Below, piece by piece: positions 1 through 8,741 of a stretch of 64,000 bases of DNA. The DNA is taken from contig NZ_ASJA01000004.1 in assembly GCF_000412185.1 (NCBI RefSeq), forward strand, positions 1 through 64,000. The letters run 5' to 3'. How positions within the stretch are numbered: position 1 is the stretch's first letter; every line of letters starts with the position of its first letter. The DNA is from Euryhalocaulis caribicus. GTDB taxonomy: Bacteria > Pseudomonadota > Alphaproteobacteria > Caulobacterales > Maricaulaceae. A program made the position numbers and the translations under genes. The notes beneath the pieces are model-generated. The model had not been told where the DNA came from, made no database searches, and saw only the letters and a list, made by a program, of their open reading frames with translations.

Positions 1-593
1 CTCTGGAAGTCTTCCAGGGCAACGTCGGTGGTTCCGCCAAACGTGTTGACCTCGATGTCGTCGGACCAGAGGTAACGGTAGTAGACTTCACCGATCAGAC
101 GCTCGGAAAGCGCCCAGCCGATACCGGCCATGCCCTGCAGGGCCATGGAGGAATCCGCGTCATCGATATTTTCGAAGTCGGGGGACACGCCGCGAACATT
201 GTTCAGCATGATGCCCGCGCCGCCGCCGATGAACGGCTGGAAGCGGCCCGCTTCGTTGAAGTCGTAGAAGACGTTCGCCATCACCGGATAGGAGTGAATG
301 TTGCTATCCGTGTTCGGCAGGTTGCCGACGGCGCCGGTGTCGTTCCACTGGTGCTCAAGAGACAGTTCGACACGCCAGCCGGAATCCGGAAGAGCGTAAC
401 CGAGCGCCAGAAGCGGGGCGACGTGGCCCTGGCTCTGGATCTCCAGATCTCTACCGTTTTCGTCGGTGTAGTCGATGTCTCCGGTCGTGCCGAAGCCAAC
501 TGCGGCACGGCCGTACCATTCGTCGCCCGCCAGAGCGGCGCCCGGAAGGACGATCGCCGTGAGAGCAACGGCTGAAAGAAGCCGAGATTTCAT
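1..593 (-). CDS. Outer-membrane beta-barrel protein (C-terminus beyond window)
   Basis: Reading leftward from an ATG at 591-593 the frame stays open for 197 codons to the window edge. The product starts with a signal peptide (MKSRLLSAVALTAIVLPGAALA, cleaved after A-L-A). It continues as an alternating aromatic/polar barrel with glycine-rich turns (FIGGGAGIMLNN, GIGWALSERLIGEVYYRY), the pattern of the OmpW/OmpA-N-type porin-like domain. A clear GGAGGGG ribosome site sits about 7 nt upstream of the ATG. It should be an 8-stranded outer-membrane barrel. Whether an OmpA peptidoglycan-binding domain follows cannot be seen because the gene is cut by the window. Confidence 0.85.
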   Translation of the reverse strand, partial: MKSRLLSAVALTAIVLPGAALAGDEWYGRAAVGFGTTGDIDYTDENGRDLEIQSQGHVAPLLALGYALPDSGWRVELSLEHQWNDTGAVGNLPNTDSNIHSYPVMANVFYDFNEAGRFQPFIGGGAGIMLNNVRGVSPDFENIDDADSSMALQGMAGIGWALSERLIGEVYYRYLWSDDIEVNTFGGTTDVALEDFQ

Positions 594-792
594 ATTTAAT
601 TCCCCTCCGTCATGCGGATCGGATGACCCGCTGCGGCTGCCATAAACGCGGCGTGCACCAAAAGGTTCCCATAAAAGGCACACAAATAATGCGCCGCACG
701 CGGATCATGCGCTCAATGCAATAATCCGCGTATATCGTTCCTTTTGGAGGCGGCAATGTCAAAGGAAATTCAGGCGCTGTGTCCAAATTTCA

Positions 793-1215
793 TCAGCGTG
801 TTGCGGATTTAACAGCCTTTAGCTCGATCGGCTCGTAATTTTCATCATGCTTGGCCAACACGCGTTCCGCGCGCAGTTTGCGCGCCGACTCAATCCGGCC
901 ATCGGCGATCACGCCCTGCCCCTCACGGAACAGGTCCGGAAGCGCGCCGGAATAGATCACGTCCACGGTCTCATCGCCGTCCGTCACCCGGAATGTGACA
1001 TCGGCCCCGTCGCCATAGCGCACGCTGCCTTCCTCCACGAATCCGCCCAGACGCACGCGTTCCCCGGCCTGCCCCTCGGCGGCCAGATCGCTGGGCGTCA
1101 TGAAATAGGAGATGTTCTCCTGGAGCGAGGACAGCGCCAGTGCGGCCGCCCCGCCCACCAGTATGGCGGCGACGGCGAGCGTGATCAGGCGTCGGTTTCT
1201 GTGCGGCGGCGTCAT
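793..1215 (-). CDS. ccmE: Cytochrome c maturation heme chaperone CcmE
   Basis: This 140-aa membrane-anchored protein has one N-terminal membrane segment (about residues 10-31) and an OB-fold periplasmic domain. It receives heme from CcmABCD and carries it to CcmF/H for attachment to apocytochromes c. The family signature is present: H123 is the residue that binds heme covalently and Y127 lies in the following HDENY motif. It is divergent from ccmA across a 66-bp gap, so both probably share a promoter region. ccmF, ccmG and ccmH are not in the window. Length and motif are normal for the family. Confidence 0.95.
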   Translation of the reverse strand: MTPPHRNRRLITLAVAAILVGGAAALALSSLQENISYFMTPSDLAAEGQAGERVRLGGFVEEGSVRYGDGADVTFRVTDGDETVDVIYSGALPDLFREGQGVIADGRIESARKLRAERVLAKHDENYEPIELKAVKSATR

Positions 1216-1281
1216 GGTGCGTACAGTATTCTCGCTAAGGCGCGGTTTTCTCTGCTATAGCGCGCGGATCGTTTCCTCGCC

Positions 1282-1938
1282 ATGCGTCGCGGGCGCCGCA
1301 AGAGCAGTTCCTTGACCGCCTTCCCTGCCTTCACATTGTCCTTTGACGATCTCTGCGCGCGGCGCGGGGGCCGCCGCGTGGTGGAAGGCGCTTCCGCGTC
1401 GCTGTCCAATGGCCGGCGGCTGGACCTGAAAGGCCCCAACGGCTCTGGGAAAACCAGCCTCCTGCGAATCTTCGCCGGCCTGATCCGCCCCGAGGACGGC
1501 CGCCTCTCCCTCGAGATTGGCGGCCGCGCCGTTTCCCCGCGCGAGCCCGGCCATGTCGCCTGGGTCGCCGACCGCGACGCCCTGCGCCCGGAGCTTACGG
1601 TGGCGGAGACCTTGCGCTTCTGGGCCGCCTTCCCCGCCATGACGGGCGGAGACTCCGCCCTCGCCGCACTGGGGCTCGAACCCTACGCCGATACGCCGGT
1701 CCGGCTCCTGTCGCGCGGCTGGCGGCGGCGCACGGCGCTGGCCCGCGCCCTGATGTCGGACGCCCCGATCTGGCTGCTGGACGAACCGTTTGCGGGTCTG
1801 GATGAAGATGGCGCGGACCGTTTCGGCGCCGCGCTGGGCGAACATCTGGCGCGCGGCGGCGGCGCGGTCATCGCCCGCCACGCGGCCAATGCCGGCCCTC
1901 CCGCCCACCTGACGCTGATCCTGGAGCGCCCGGAATGA
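1282..1938 (+). CDS. ccmA: Heme exporter ATPase CcmA
   Basis: This is the ABC ATPase of the CcmABCD complex that loads and releases heme on CcmE. Walker A (GPNGSGKT) is at residues 51-58, an ABC-signature variant (LSRGW) at about 143-147, and Walker B (LLDEPFAGLD) at about 165-174. The start is uncertain: family members usually begin close to the FDDLCARRGG segment, so an in-frame TTG at 1312, ten codons downstream, is an alternative. The stop overlaps the ccmB start by 4 nt, which indicates translational coupling in a ccmABCD operon. Confidence 0.93.
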   Translation: MRRGRRKSSSLTAFPAFTLSFDDLCARRGGRRVVEGASASLSNGRRLDLKGPNGSGKTSLLRIFAGLIRPEDGRLSLEIGGRAVSPREPGHVAWVADRDALRPELTVAETLRFWAAFPAMTGGDSALAALGLEPYADTPVRLLSRGWRRRTALARALMSDAPIWLLDEPFAGLDEDGADRFGAALGEHLARGGGAVIARHAANAGPPAHLTLILERPE

Positions 1939-2588
1939 ACGCCGCGCTCGCCATCTTCCTGCGGGAATTGCGGATCGGGGCGCGCCGTCCGGCCGTCTGG
2001 GCGTTCGGCCTCGCCTTCTTCCTGTTGTTCCTCATGCTTTCCGCGCTGGTGCTGGGGCCAGATCCGGCGCGTCTGCGCGCCGCGGCCCCCGCCATTGTCT
2101 GGCTGGCGGCGGTCTTCTCCATTCTGCTTTCGGTTCAGACCCTGTTCTCCGAACCGATCGAGGATGGCGAACAGGACTGGCTGATGACCCAGCCCGTCTC
2201 CCTGTCGGCCATCATCGCCGCGCGCCTGATCGCGCGCTGGCTGCTGACCGCCGCGCCGCTGGTCGTCCTCGCCCCGGCCGCCGCCATTGCATTCGCGCAT
2301 GATTCCGGCGGCCTGATCGCGCTTTCCCTGCTGCTGGGCAGCCCCGCCGCGCTGGGTTACGCCGCCGCCGGGGCCGCCTCGGGCGCCGGGGCGAAGGGCG
2401 CGGGCGGCATTCTCGGCCCGCTGATCGCCGGGCCGTTGATCGCGCCCGTGCTCATATTCGGCGTAGGCATGGCCCAGTCCGGCGCTATGTTCGGCCCGGA
2501 AGCGCGGGCGCTGCTGGCCGCCAGCCTGTTCGCCGCGGCCATATGCCCCGCCGCCTGCGCCTTGGCGCTGCGCGCGCAGGCCGACTAG
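1935..2588 (+). CDS. ccmB: Heme exporter permease CcmB
   Basis: This 217-aa inner-membrane protein has about six hydrophobic segments and the CcmB hallmark after helix 2 (QTLFSEPIEDGEQDWL). With CcmA and CcmC it forms the transporter-like complex acting on heme-CcmE. It overlaps ccmA by 4 nt and is followed 15 nt later by ccmC. Length is typical. The composition is very rich in Ala, Gly and Leu, as expected in this high-GC genome. Confidence 0.93.
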   Translation: MNAALAIFLRELRIGARRPAVWAFGLAFFLLFLMLSALVLGPDPARLRAAAPAIVWLAAVFSILLSVQTLFSEPIEDGEQDWLMTQPVSLSAIIAARLIARWLLTAAPLVVLAPAAAIAFAHDSGGLIALSLLLGSPAALGYAAAGAASGAGAKGAGGILGPLIAGPLIAPVLIFGVGMAQSGAMFGPEARALLAASLFAAAICPAACALALRAQAD

Positions 2589-2603
2589 GGATAGAAAACG
2601 CCG

Positions 2604-3362
2604 ATGCTCTCCTATTTCTCCAATCCCGCCCGGTTTGAACGCCTCGCCCGCCCCCTGGGCGCGGTCTTCGGGGCGGCCGCCGCGCTCTGTCTGGCCGGCG
2701 CCACGGTCTGGGGCCTGTTCCTGACGCCGCCGGATTCGGAAATGGGTTACGGATTCCGCCTGATCTATGTCCATGTTCCCGCCGCCTGGATGGCGATGTT
2801 CGTCTATGTCTTCATCGCCGGCGCGGCGCTGGCCGGCTTTGTCTGGCGGCATATGCTGGCCGATATCGCCGCCCGCGCCGCCGCCCCGCTGGGCGCGCTG
2901 TTCACCGCGCTGGCGCTGATCACCGGCGCGGTCTGGGGCAAGCCGATGTGGGGCGCGTGGTGGGTGTGGGACGCGCGCCTGACCTCGGTCCTGATCCTGT
3001 TCTTCATGTATCTGGGCCTGATGGCGATCTGGAGCCTGGTCGAGCCGACCCAGCGCGCCGCCCGCATCGCCGGGGCCGTGGCGCTGCTGGGCGTGGTGAA
3101 CATCCCGATCATCAAGTTTTCGGTCGACTGGTGGGCCGGGCTGCACCAGCCCGCGACCGTGATCCGCATGGACGGCCCGCGCATTGACCCCGCCATGTTG
3201 TGGCCGCTCCTCGTCATGGCGCTGGGCTACACCTTCTTCTTCGGCTGGGCGCAGCTGACGCGGATGCGCGCCGCGCTGGCCCGCCGTAGAGCGGAGAATG
3301 CGGCCAAACAGTCCCGCCCCTCGCGCGCGCGGCTGGAAACGCGGGAAGGCGGCGCATCATGA
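2604..3362 (+). CDS. ccmC: Heme lyase CcmC (tryptophan-rich heme handling protein)
   Basis: This six-helix membrane protein of the heme-handling family attaches heme to CcmE. The tryptophan-rich motif (WGAWWVWD) is at residues 116-123. The two conserved periplasmic histidines appear as H57 (YVHVPAAW) and H181 (WAGLHQPATV). At 252 aa it matches the family. Its stop codon overlaps the ccmD start by 4 nt. Confidence 0.95.
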   Translation: MLSYFSNPARFERLARPLGAVFGAAAALCLAGATVWGLFLTPPDSEMGYGFRLIYVHVPAAWMAMFVYVFIAGAALAGFVWRHMLADIAARAAAPLGALFTALALITGAVWGKPMWGAWWVWDARLTSVLILFFMYLGLMAIWSLVEPTQRAARIAGAVALLGVVNIPIIKFSVDWWAGLHQPATVIRMDGPRIDPAMLWPLLVMALGYTFFFGWAQLTRMRAALARRRAENAAKQSRPSRARLETREGGAS

Positions 3363-3514
3363 GCTTTCTGGATTTCGGACCAAACGGGGGTTTCGTCTGG
3401 GCGGGCTGGCTGATTTCGGCCGCGGGACTGCTCGGCGCCGCAGTGCTTGTCCTGCGCGAAGCCCGCGCCGCCAGAAAACTGGAAGAAACGCGCAAGACAA
3501 ACGCGCGCGATTAA
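3359..3514 (+). CDS. ccmD: Heme exporter subunit CcmD
   Basis: This 51-aa gene starts at an ATG overlapping the ccmC stop (ATGA). The product begins MSFLDFGPNGGFVWAGWLIS, has one membrane helix and ends in a charged coiled tail (REARAARKLEET). This is the usual CcmD layout: a single-pass protein that stabilises the CcmABC complex and helps release holo-CcmE. Position, size and composition all support the call, although the sequence family is weakly conserved. Confidence 0.9.
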   Translation: MSFLDFGPNGGFVWAGWLISAAGLLGAAVLVLREARAARKLEETRKTNARD

Positions 3515-3739
3515 CGCCGAACGGCCAGATCGCCCCATTCCAGCCTTGTTTTTGCCGAAACAGCTACGCAATTCCCTTGCATAATTAACCATGATATTCG
3601 CCTGTGAGGCGAAAACGGGGGCTGTGTTCAGCTTGAATTCAGCCGGGAATGGCAAGGATCGCGCCCGATGGAGACCGCTCCGCGGGGCGATCAGGCGCGC
3701 GCCGGCGCGTTAATAATTTAAAGCGAGGCACAGGACATC

Positions 3740-5308
3740 ATGGCTGAACACCGCGAAGAAGCGGTCTATCCCGAAGACCACAGGCCCAGCGCCATGCGCG
3801 GCTTCATCATTTCGCTGATCGTGGTGCTGACCGGCGCCGCGGCGCTGGCCGCCTACTGGACCATGACCAGCCGCCCGCTTCCCGAACAGCTACAGGGCGA
3901 CCTCGCCTCGGCCGACGCGATGGCCGCCTATGGCGTGATCGCGCTGATCCTGCTGGGCGCGCTGGTGTTCGTTTTCCTGGTCGGCCGGGCGCTCAGCCGC
4001 GCCTTCAGCCCGGATTATAGCGGCCCCTACCGGGTCTATCTCCTGTTCACGCTCGTGGCCGCGATGATCTCCGGCTACACCACGACTTATGGCGTGACCA
4101 TCGAATTTCTTGATCCCGCTCAAGGGTTTATCCGCTATCGCCTGTTCCCGGTCGTGGTCTTCCTCTACGCCTTCCTGTTCGTCTATCTGACATGGACCTG
4201 GACGTTCGATCTCGTCATCCGTCAGGACCATGAAGAAGGCGGCGCACGGCGCAACCGCTTCGCCGCGGCCTTCCTGATTCCGCTTCTGGCCGCCGTTCCC
4301 ATCTTCGCCGTTTCCACCACCACCAGCGCGCTGGGCCTGGCCGGTCCGCGTATTCTGGAACGTTCGGTGCTGGGCTGGATGGACGATTACACGCGCTCCA
4401 CGCGCAGTCTCGAAGGCTATATTCAGGACGCCGACTCCGTCGCGCTCAGCCTGGAGTCGCTCTCCACCCGCATGGAAACCCTCGCCGGGCAGGAGGCCGC
4501 CACGGGCGCGATTTCCGGCTATGCCGGCGCCGGCTCTGTGGTGAACCAGCTCAACAACGCCTCCGGCGACCTGCAACAGACCGCCGGTCTGGTGATGCGC
4601 GAACAACAGGCGCGTCTGGAGACCGTCGATGTCCTGGCCAACCGCCTCGACGGCGCCCGCGCCCGGGTTCTTGAGGGCGATTTCTTCCAGAATGCTCAAG
4701 GCGAGGCCCTGCCCGTGCGCGACTGGCAGGACCGCGTGCGCGGGCTGGAGCGGGAGATTGGCGGCGCCTGGGAAAGCGCCTCTTCGCGCTCCCATATCCG
4801 CGCCGCGTCAGGCCAGCTGGACCTCCTCGACGGCATCATTTTCGGCGGCGCGATGAGCGCGTCTTCCACCGTCGCCGATGCCCAGCGCGACGCGCGCGGC
4901 CAGATCTCGTCCTATCTCGGCAATGCCCGCGGCACCGTGAAGAACGAGATGAACCGCGCCCTGGCGGACACTCCGCCGGAGCCGCCGGAATTCACCTACA
5001 CCTCGCCGCTTCTGGTGCTGTTCAATAGCTGGGAACAGGCGATCCTGCCCTGGGTCATCGCCATCGCGGTCGATTTCGGCCCGTGGGTGTGGATCATGCT
5101 GGCCCTGATCGCCGGCTTCGACGAACGCTCCCGCAGCCGCGCCCGCTATGCCCACGCCCCTGCCAAGCGCCAGGGCTCCCCCTACCGCTCGGACCGCGAC
5201 GACGGCCCGGAGGGCGATGAGGAGACAAGAAAGCGCCGCAAGGGCGAGCCCCTCTTCGCCCCCGGCGCCAAGCGCAACGGCAATGGCTCAGGGCTGACCC
5301 GGCACTAG
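3740..5308 (+). CDS. Large polytopic membrane protein of unknown function
   Basis: I do not recognise this 522-aa protein. It has about five N-terminal membrane helices (roughly residues 20-42, 62-85, 98-118, 132-155, 172-195). A long soluble region (about 200-435) rich in Ala, Gln and Glu with heptad-like stretches follows, then a last helix or pair near 437-465 and a strongly basic, low-complexity C-terminal tail. No enzyme motif is visible. The layout resembles a sensor or scaffold with an extracytoplasmic coiled-coil domain. It follows ccmD after 225 bp with its own likely promoter, and ends tail to tail with the diheme cytochrome gene (4-nt overlap of the stops). Confidence 0.8.
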   Translation: MAEHREEAVYPEDHRPSAMRGFIISLIVVLTGAAALAAYWTMTSRPLPEQLQGDLASADAMAAYGVIALILLGALVFVFLVGRALSRAFSPDYSGPYRVYLLFTLVAAMISGYTTTYGVTIEFLDPAQGFIRYRLFPVVVFLYAFLFVYLTWTWTFDLVIRQDHEEGGARRNRFAAAFLIPLLAAVPIFAVSTTTSALGLAGPRILERSVLGWMDDYTRSTRSLEGYIQDADSVALSLESLSTRMETLAGQEAATGAISGYAGAGSVVNQLNNASGDLQQTAGLVMREQQARLETVDVLANRLDGARARVLEGDFFQNAQGEALPVRDWQDRVRGLEREIGGAWESASSRSHIRAASGQLDLLDGIIFGGAMSASSTVADAQRDARGQISSYLGNARGTVKNEMNRALADTPPEPPEFTYTSPLLVLFNSWEQAILPWVIAIAVDFGPWVWIMLALIAGFDERSRSRARYAHAPAKRQGSPYRSDRDDGPEGDEETRKRRKGEPLFAPGAKRNGNGSGLTRH

Positions 5309-6429
5309 GACCGGCAGGCCCCGTCCATCCCGGCAATCCACGCCTCCACCAGCGCCGCGCCTTCCTCGTGAACCAGGCTCCGGCCCAGTTCCGGCATCAT
5401 GATGTCGGGGGCGTCGGAGCGCATGCGGAACAGCAGGATGGATTCATCCGGCGCGCCCGGCGTCACGCCATAGGTGTGCCCGCCGGACCCGCGGCCCGCC
5501 GCGATGGGCGGCTTGCAGACGCCCAGATGCGCGTCCTCCTCCGCCTCCACATTAAGGTGCAGGCCTGACGTATCGGCCGGTCCGGCCGGGTTGTGGCAAT
5601 GGGCGCAGTTCACGTCCAGATAGGCGCGCGCACGGGCCGTGACGGGGGCGGATTCATCGTCCCAGACCGCGAGGGCCGGGGCGGTTTCAGCCGCCGGCGC
5701 GCCGACCAGATAGCCGGCTTCCACCAGTTTCGCGATCTGGTTCTGCGCGCCTTCGGCGTAGGCATAGGTCTTGTTCAGATTGCGCGGCTTGGGGCCGATG
5801 GGCCGGATTTCGCGGGTCGTGTTGTTGGTCGCGTGACAGCCTTTGCACTGGTTCGCATCGGGCACGATATAGGCGAAATCCCGCGGCTGGCCCTCATCTT
5901 CCAGCGTCAGGCGCTTCACCGCGCCCCCTCTTTGCAGCGTCGCCTCGCTCTGTTCGGCGTTCCAGACATATGGAAGCGCCCTCCAGCCGCCCTCGTCCCG
6001 GATCAGAAGCCGGGTCTCAATCAGGCGAACCTGGTCCAGTTTCAGCCCGTTTCCGGCCCGTTCCGAGGCCGTTTCGGGGGCTTTTGCGACCCTGCCCGGG
6101 GCGGTTCCGCGCGGATAATAGAAGGTCTTGGTGATCACCGTGCCCACGGGGAAGTCCAGAACATCGCCTTCCCGGTATTGCGCGGACGCGCCTTCGGGCA
6201 TCCAGACCGTGCGTAATTTGTGCGCGTAATCGGTGAAAAGCGGCGTGTTCAGGTCGTAAGGCGTGACGCCCTCGCCCAGTTCCAGCGCGCCATTGGCGGC
6301 CGTCACCAGCCCCCAATCGCTCAAATTTACCGGGTTGTCGTCATGCAATGTGACCGTTTGCGGCGGGCTTTCGCCGCCACAGGCGGCCAGAACCAGCGCG
6401 CAAACGCCCGCCGATAGCGCCCGGATCAA
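5305..6429 (-). CDS. Diheme c-type cytochrome lipoprotein (SO2930/HNE_0200-like)
   Basis: This 374-aa exported lipoprotein has its lipobox cysteine at residue 17 (LVLAAC). Two CxxCH heme sites are visible, CKGCH at 195-199 and CAHCH at 275-279. The second lies in a typical cytochrome c tail ending in a PELGRSLVHEEG segment. This matches the uncharacterised SO2930 (HNE_0200) family, which is known to occur beside a beta-helix lipoprotein, as it does here. It overlaps the upstream beta-helix gene by 4 nt and is the last gene of a four-gene leftward operon. It probably passes electrons in the periplasm or at the outer membrane; the partner is unknown. Confidence 0.88.
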   Translation of the reverse strand: MIRALSAGVCALVLAACGGESPPQTVTLHDDNPVNLSDWGLVTAANGALELGEGVTPYDLNTPLFTDYAHKLRTVWMPEGASAQYREGDVLDFPVGTVITKTFYYPRGTAPGRVAKAPETASERAGNGLKLDQVRLIETRLLIRDEGGWRALPYVWNAEQSEATLQRGGAVKRLTLEDEGQPRDFAYIVPDANQCKGCHATNNTTREIRPIGPKPRNLNKTYAYAEGAQNQIAKLVEAGYLVGAPAAETAPALAVWDDESAPVTARARAYLDVNCAHCHNPAGPADTSGLHLNVEAEEDAHLGVCKPPIAAGRGSGGHTYGVTPGAPDESILLFRMRSDAPDIMMPELGRSLVHEEGAALVEAWIAGMDGACRS

Positions 6430-7658
6430 GGCGCCGGGGCGGCCAGCGAGACCGCCGGCAGGGGTTCAATCGGGCAATCCGCGCCGCCATCGACGATGCG
6501 CGGGTCGGAAAAATCGTTCGGGGCGTCCAGATTCATCACCTCGGCGTCGCCATTATCGACGCAGAGCACCGGATCAGCGCCGCCCTCGCGGGCATAACCG
6601 TCCCACAATACGTCCGGCAGGCGGCCAGTCGGCCCGAATTTCAGCACGCGCAGCGCCTGAAGATCCATATTGTCCGGCGATCCGCCGCCCCCGGCGAAGT
6701 CGTTTCCGTGCACATAGATGCGCTCCGGATACGGATCGAACGCGTCGGCGGTGTCGAATTGCTCGGTATAGCCGCTGGTATAGTAGGAGGAGACGATCAC
6801 GTTCGCCGTCTTGTTGTTGGAAATCTCGTTATCGAAGATCTCCACGGCGTCGTTGGAATTGATAATCACGCCCGTCCCGGCCGGAACGCTGGCCACCGCC
6901 GTGCCTTCCGCGCCGAAATTGCGGGTGTTGTTCTCGAAAATCCGGTTCTCATAGACGCGCGTCGTGTGCCCGGGCTGGGGCAGGTGCGGCATGTTGAAGA
7001 CCAGGATTCCGCCCGTGTTTTCGGTCGCCACATTGCCGTAAACGTCCGCGCCGATGGTGTTTTCGATCTCGATCCCCGCGACATTGTATTCGGCGCGGTT
7101 GTTCCGGACGATCACATTGCGCGACTGGCCGACATAAATGCCGGCGTCGGAGGCGGCGATGGCGACGCTATCCTCGATCAAAACGTTCTCGATCTGCACC
7201 GGATAGATGCCATAGGCGCCGTTTTCGGTGTCCGGCCCGTTCGTCCATTCCGTGCGCAGGCCGCGAATGACGACATTCTTGCCCTCATTCACCTTCAATG
7301 CGTCGCCGATCGTGTCCTCGATGGCGAGGTTTTCGATGGTGAAATCGCTGGCCGTGACCAGCAAACCTTCCGCCCCGGCGATCTGATCGGCGAAGCTGAG
7401 GATGGTTTCGTCCATCCCCTGCCCCCGGATCGTCACCCCGTCCGTGGTCAGGCTGAGCGAGCGGTCGAAGGAGAATTTGCCCGCCGGGATCTCGATCACG
7501 TCGCCGGGCTGCGCGTCCAGCAGGGCGGTGCGCAACGTATCCTGGTAGGAAGCATCCGCTTCCTGCGCCGGTCCGGCGGACTGATCGCCGCCGTCGCCGC
7601 AGGCGGAAAGGCCCAGAGCGCCGGCCAGGCCGGCAAGAATCATCGTCTTTTTCATCAT
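6426..7658 (-). CDS. Parallel beta-helix repeat lipoprotein
   Basis: This 410-aa lipoprotein has its lipobox cysteine at residue 20 (GLSAC). An N-terminal segment has the pectate-lyase-like phrase VIEIPAGKFSF followed by ...VTIRGQG. Successive beta-helix rungs rich in Asn, Val and Ile follow (NVIVRNNRAEYN, GADVYGNVATENTGG). The fold binds or cleaves polysaccharides in related families, but no catalytic set can be named here. The family is known to travel with the diheme cytochrome encoded next to it. It starts directly after the stop of the diiron gene, with no gap, so translation is probably coupled. Confidence 0.88.
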   Translation of the reverse strand: MMKKTMILAGLAGALGLSACGDGGDQSAGPAQEADASYQDTLRTALLDAQPGDVIEIPAGKFSFDRSLSLTTDGVTIRGQGMDETILSFADQIAGAEGLLVTASDFTIENLAIEDTIGDALKVNEGKNVVIRGLRTEWTNGPDTENGAYGIYPVQIENVLIEDSVAIAASDAGIYVGQSRNVIVRNNRAEYNVAGIEIENTIGADVYGNVATENTGGILVFNMPHLPQPGHTTRVYENRIFENNTRNFGAEGTAVASVPAGTGVIINSNDAVEIFDNEISNNKTANVIVSSYYTSGYTEQFDTADAFDPYPERIYVHGNDFAGGGGSPDNMDLQALRVLKFGPTGRLPDVLWDGYAREGGADPVLCVDNGDAEVMNLDAPNDFSDPRIVDGGADCPIEPLPAVSLAAPAP

Positions 7659-8741
7659 CTATTCCGCCGCCGCCCCGGTGCCCGCCACCGCATTCACATA
7701 GGCGCTGCGGGCGTCGAAATCCTTGGCTTTCGCCTCGTCGTCTTTCTGGAGTTCTTCGGGGTCCAGATCCTGGAAATGCAGCACGCCCATATCCTCATAG
7801 GCGTTGCGCACAGGCGCGCCCCACAGGCCGATATCCTTGACGATCGGCACAATGCGCTGAAACAGGAGCTGGCGGTAAAGCTGAACGATTTCAGACTTTT
7901 CCGTCCATTCCTTGCACTCCTTCTGGTTCAGATCGAGCGCCTCGTACATTTCCGAGGCGTCGGTCATCCGGTCGCGCATCAGATAGCAGGCCTCGACCAG
8001 AAATTCCTCGCGTTCGGCGCGCTCGGCGTCGCTCAGCTCCGGGTAATAATCGCGCAGCGTCAGACGGCCGAAGGCGACGTGGCGCGCCTCGTCCTCCATC
8101 ACGAAGGCGTTCACCTGCCGCGCCAGCGGATTCTGGGCGATGTCGCGGATCGTGCCGAAAGCGGCCAGCGCCAGCCCCTCGATCACCACCTGCATGGCCA
8201 GATAGGTCATGTCCCAGCGGGAATCGCGCAGCGCCTGATCCACCAGCTCCTGCAGCGGCCCGGTCATCGGATAGGCGACGCCGAATTTCTCCAGCAGCTT
8301 CTTGTAGGCCTCCACATGCCGCGCCTCGTCCATCACCTGGGTGGAGGCGTAGAACTTGGAATCGAGGTCCGGCACCTGCTGCACGATCTTGGAGGCGCAG
8401 AGCAGCGCGGCCTGCTCGCCCTGCAGGAACTGGGAGATATTCCAGGCCTGCATGTGGCGGCGCACCTCGATGCGCTCCTTCTCGTCCATCTTCTCCCAGA
8501 TGGGTGAGCCGTAAAGGCCGTTGGCCTCGTCCGGCATCTGCATGGGATTCTCGAAATCTATGTCCTGCGACCAGTCGATGCGTTCGACCGCGTCCCACTG
8601 CATGTCCTTGCCCTTCTGGTAGAGGTGCATGAGCGACATGCGCCCCTCGTCGAATTCCCAGTCGAACACGGCGTCGAATTCCTGGGGCACGGTCCAGGCC
8701 GGGTCGATGTCCGGCATCGGATACAAATCACGCAGGGACAT
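7659..8741 (-). CDS. R2-like ferritin-fold diiron protein
   Basis: This 360-aa protein carries a full set of carboxylate-bridged diiron ligands in a four-helix pattern: E109, the E139-x-x-H142 pair (DEARH), E188 and the E218-x-x-H221 pair (EDEARH). That is the ribonucleotide-reductase-R2/oxidase arrangement rather than storage ferritin, so an O2-dependent oxidase or oxygenase is likely. No signal peptide is seen, so it is cytoplasmic. The ATG at 8741 is chosen because GGAGGAG lies 6 nt upstream; an earlier in-frame ATG would add 15 residues. It overlaps the upstream hydroxylase gene by 14 nt. Confidence 0.88.
   Translation of the reverse strand: MSLRDLYPMPDIDPAWTVPQEFDAVFDWEFDEGRMSLMHLYQKGKDMQWDAVERIDWSQDIDFENPMQMPDEANGLYGSPIWEKMDEKERIEVRRHMQAWNISQFLQGEQAALLCASKIVQQVPDLDSKFYASTQVMDEARHVEAYKKLLEKFGVAYPMTGPLQELVDQALRDSRWDMTYLAMQVVIEGLALAAFGTIRDIAQNPLARQVNAFVMEDEARHVAFGRLTLRDYYPELSDAERAEREEFLVEACYLMRDRMTDASEMYEALDLNQKECKEWTEKSEIVQLYRQLLFQRIVPIVKDIGLWGAPVRNAYEDMGVLHFQDLDPEELQKDDEAKAKDFDARSAYVNAVAGTGAAAE

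Noticed and set aside
756-812. An 18-codon frame with a GGAGG site between the barrel gene and ccmE
   Set aside because: It is very short, overlaps the end of ccmE on the other strand and shows no leader-peptide or attenuator features.
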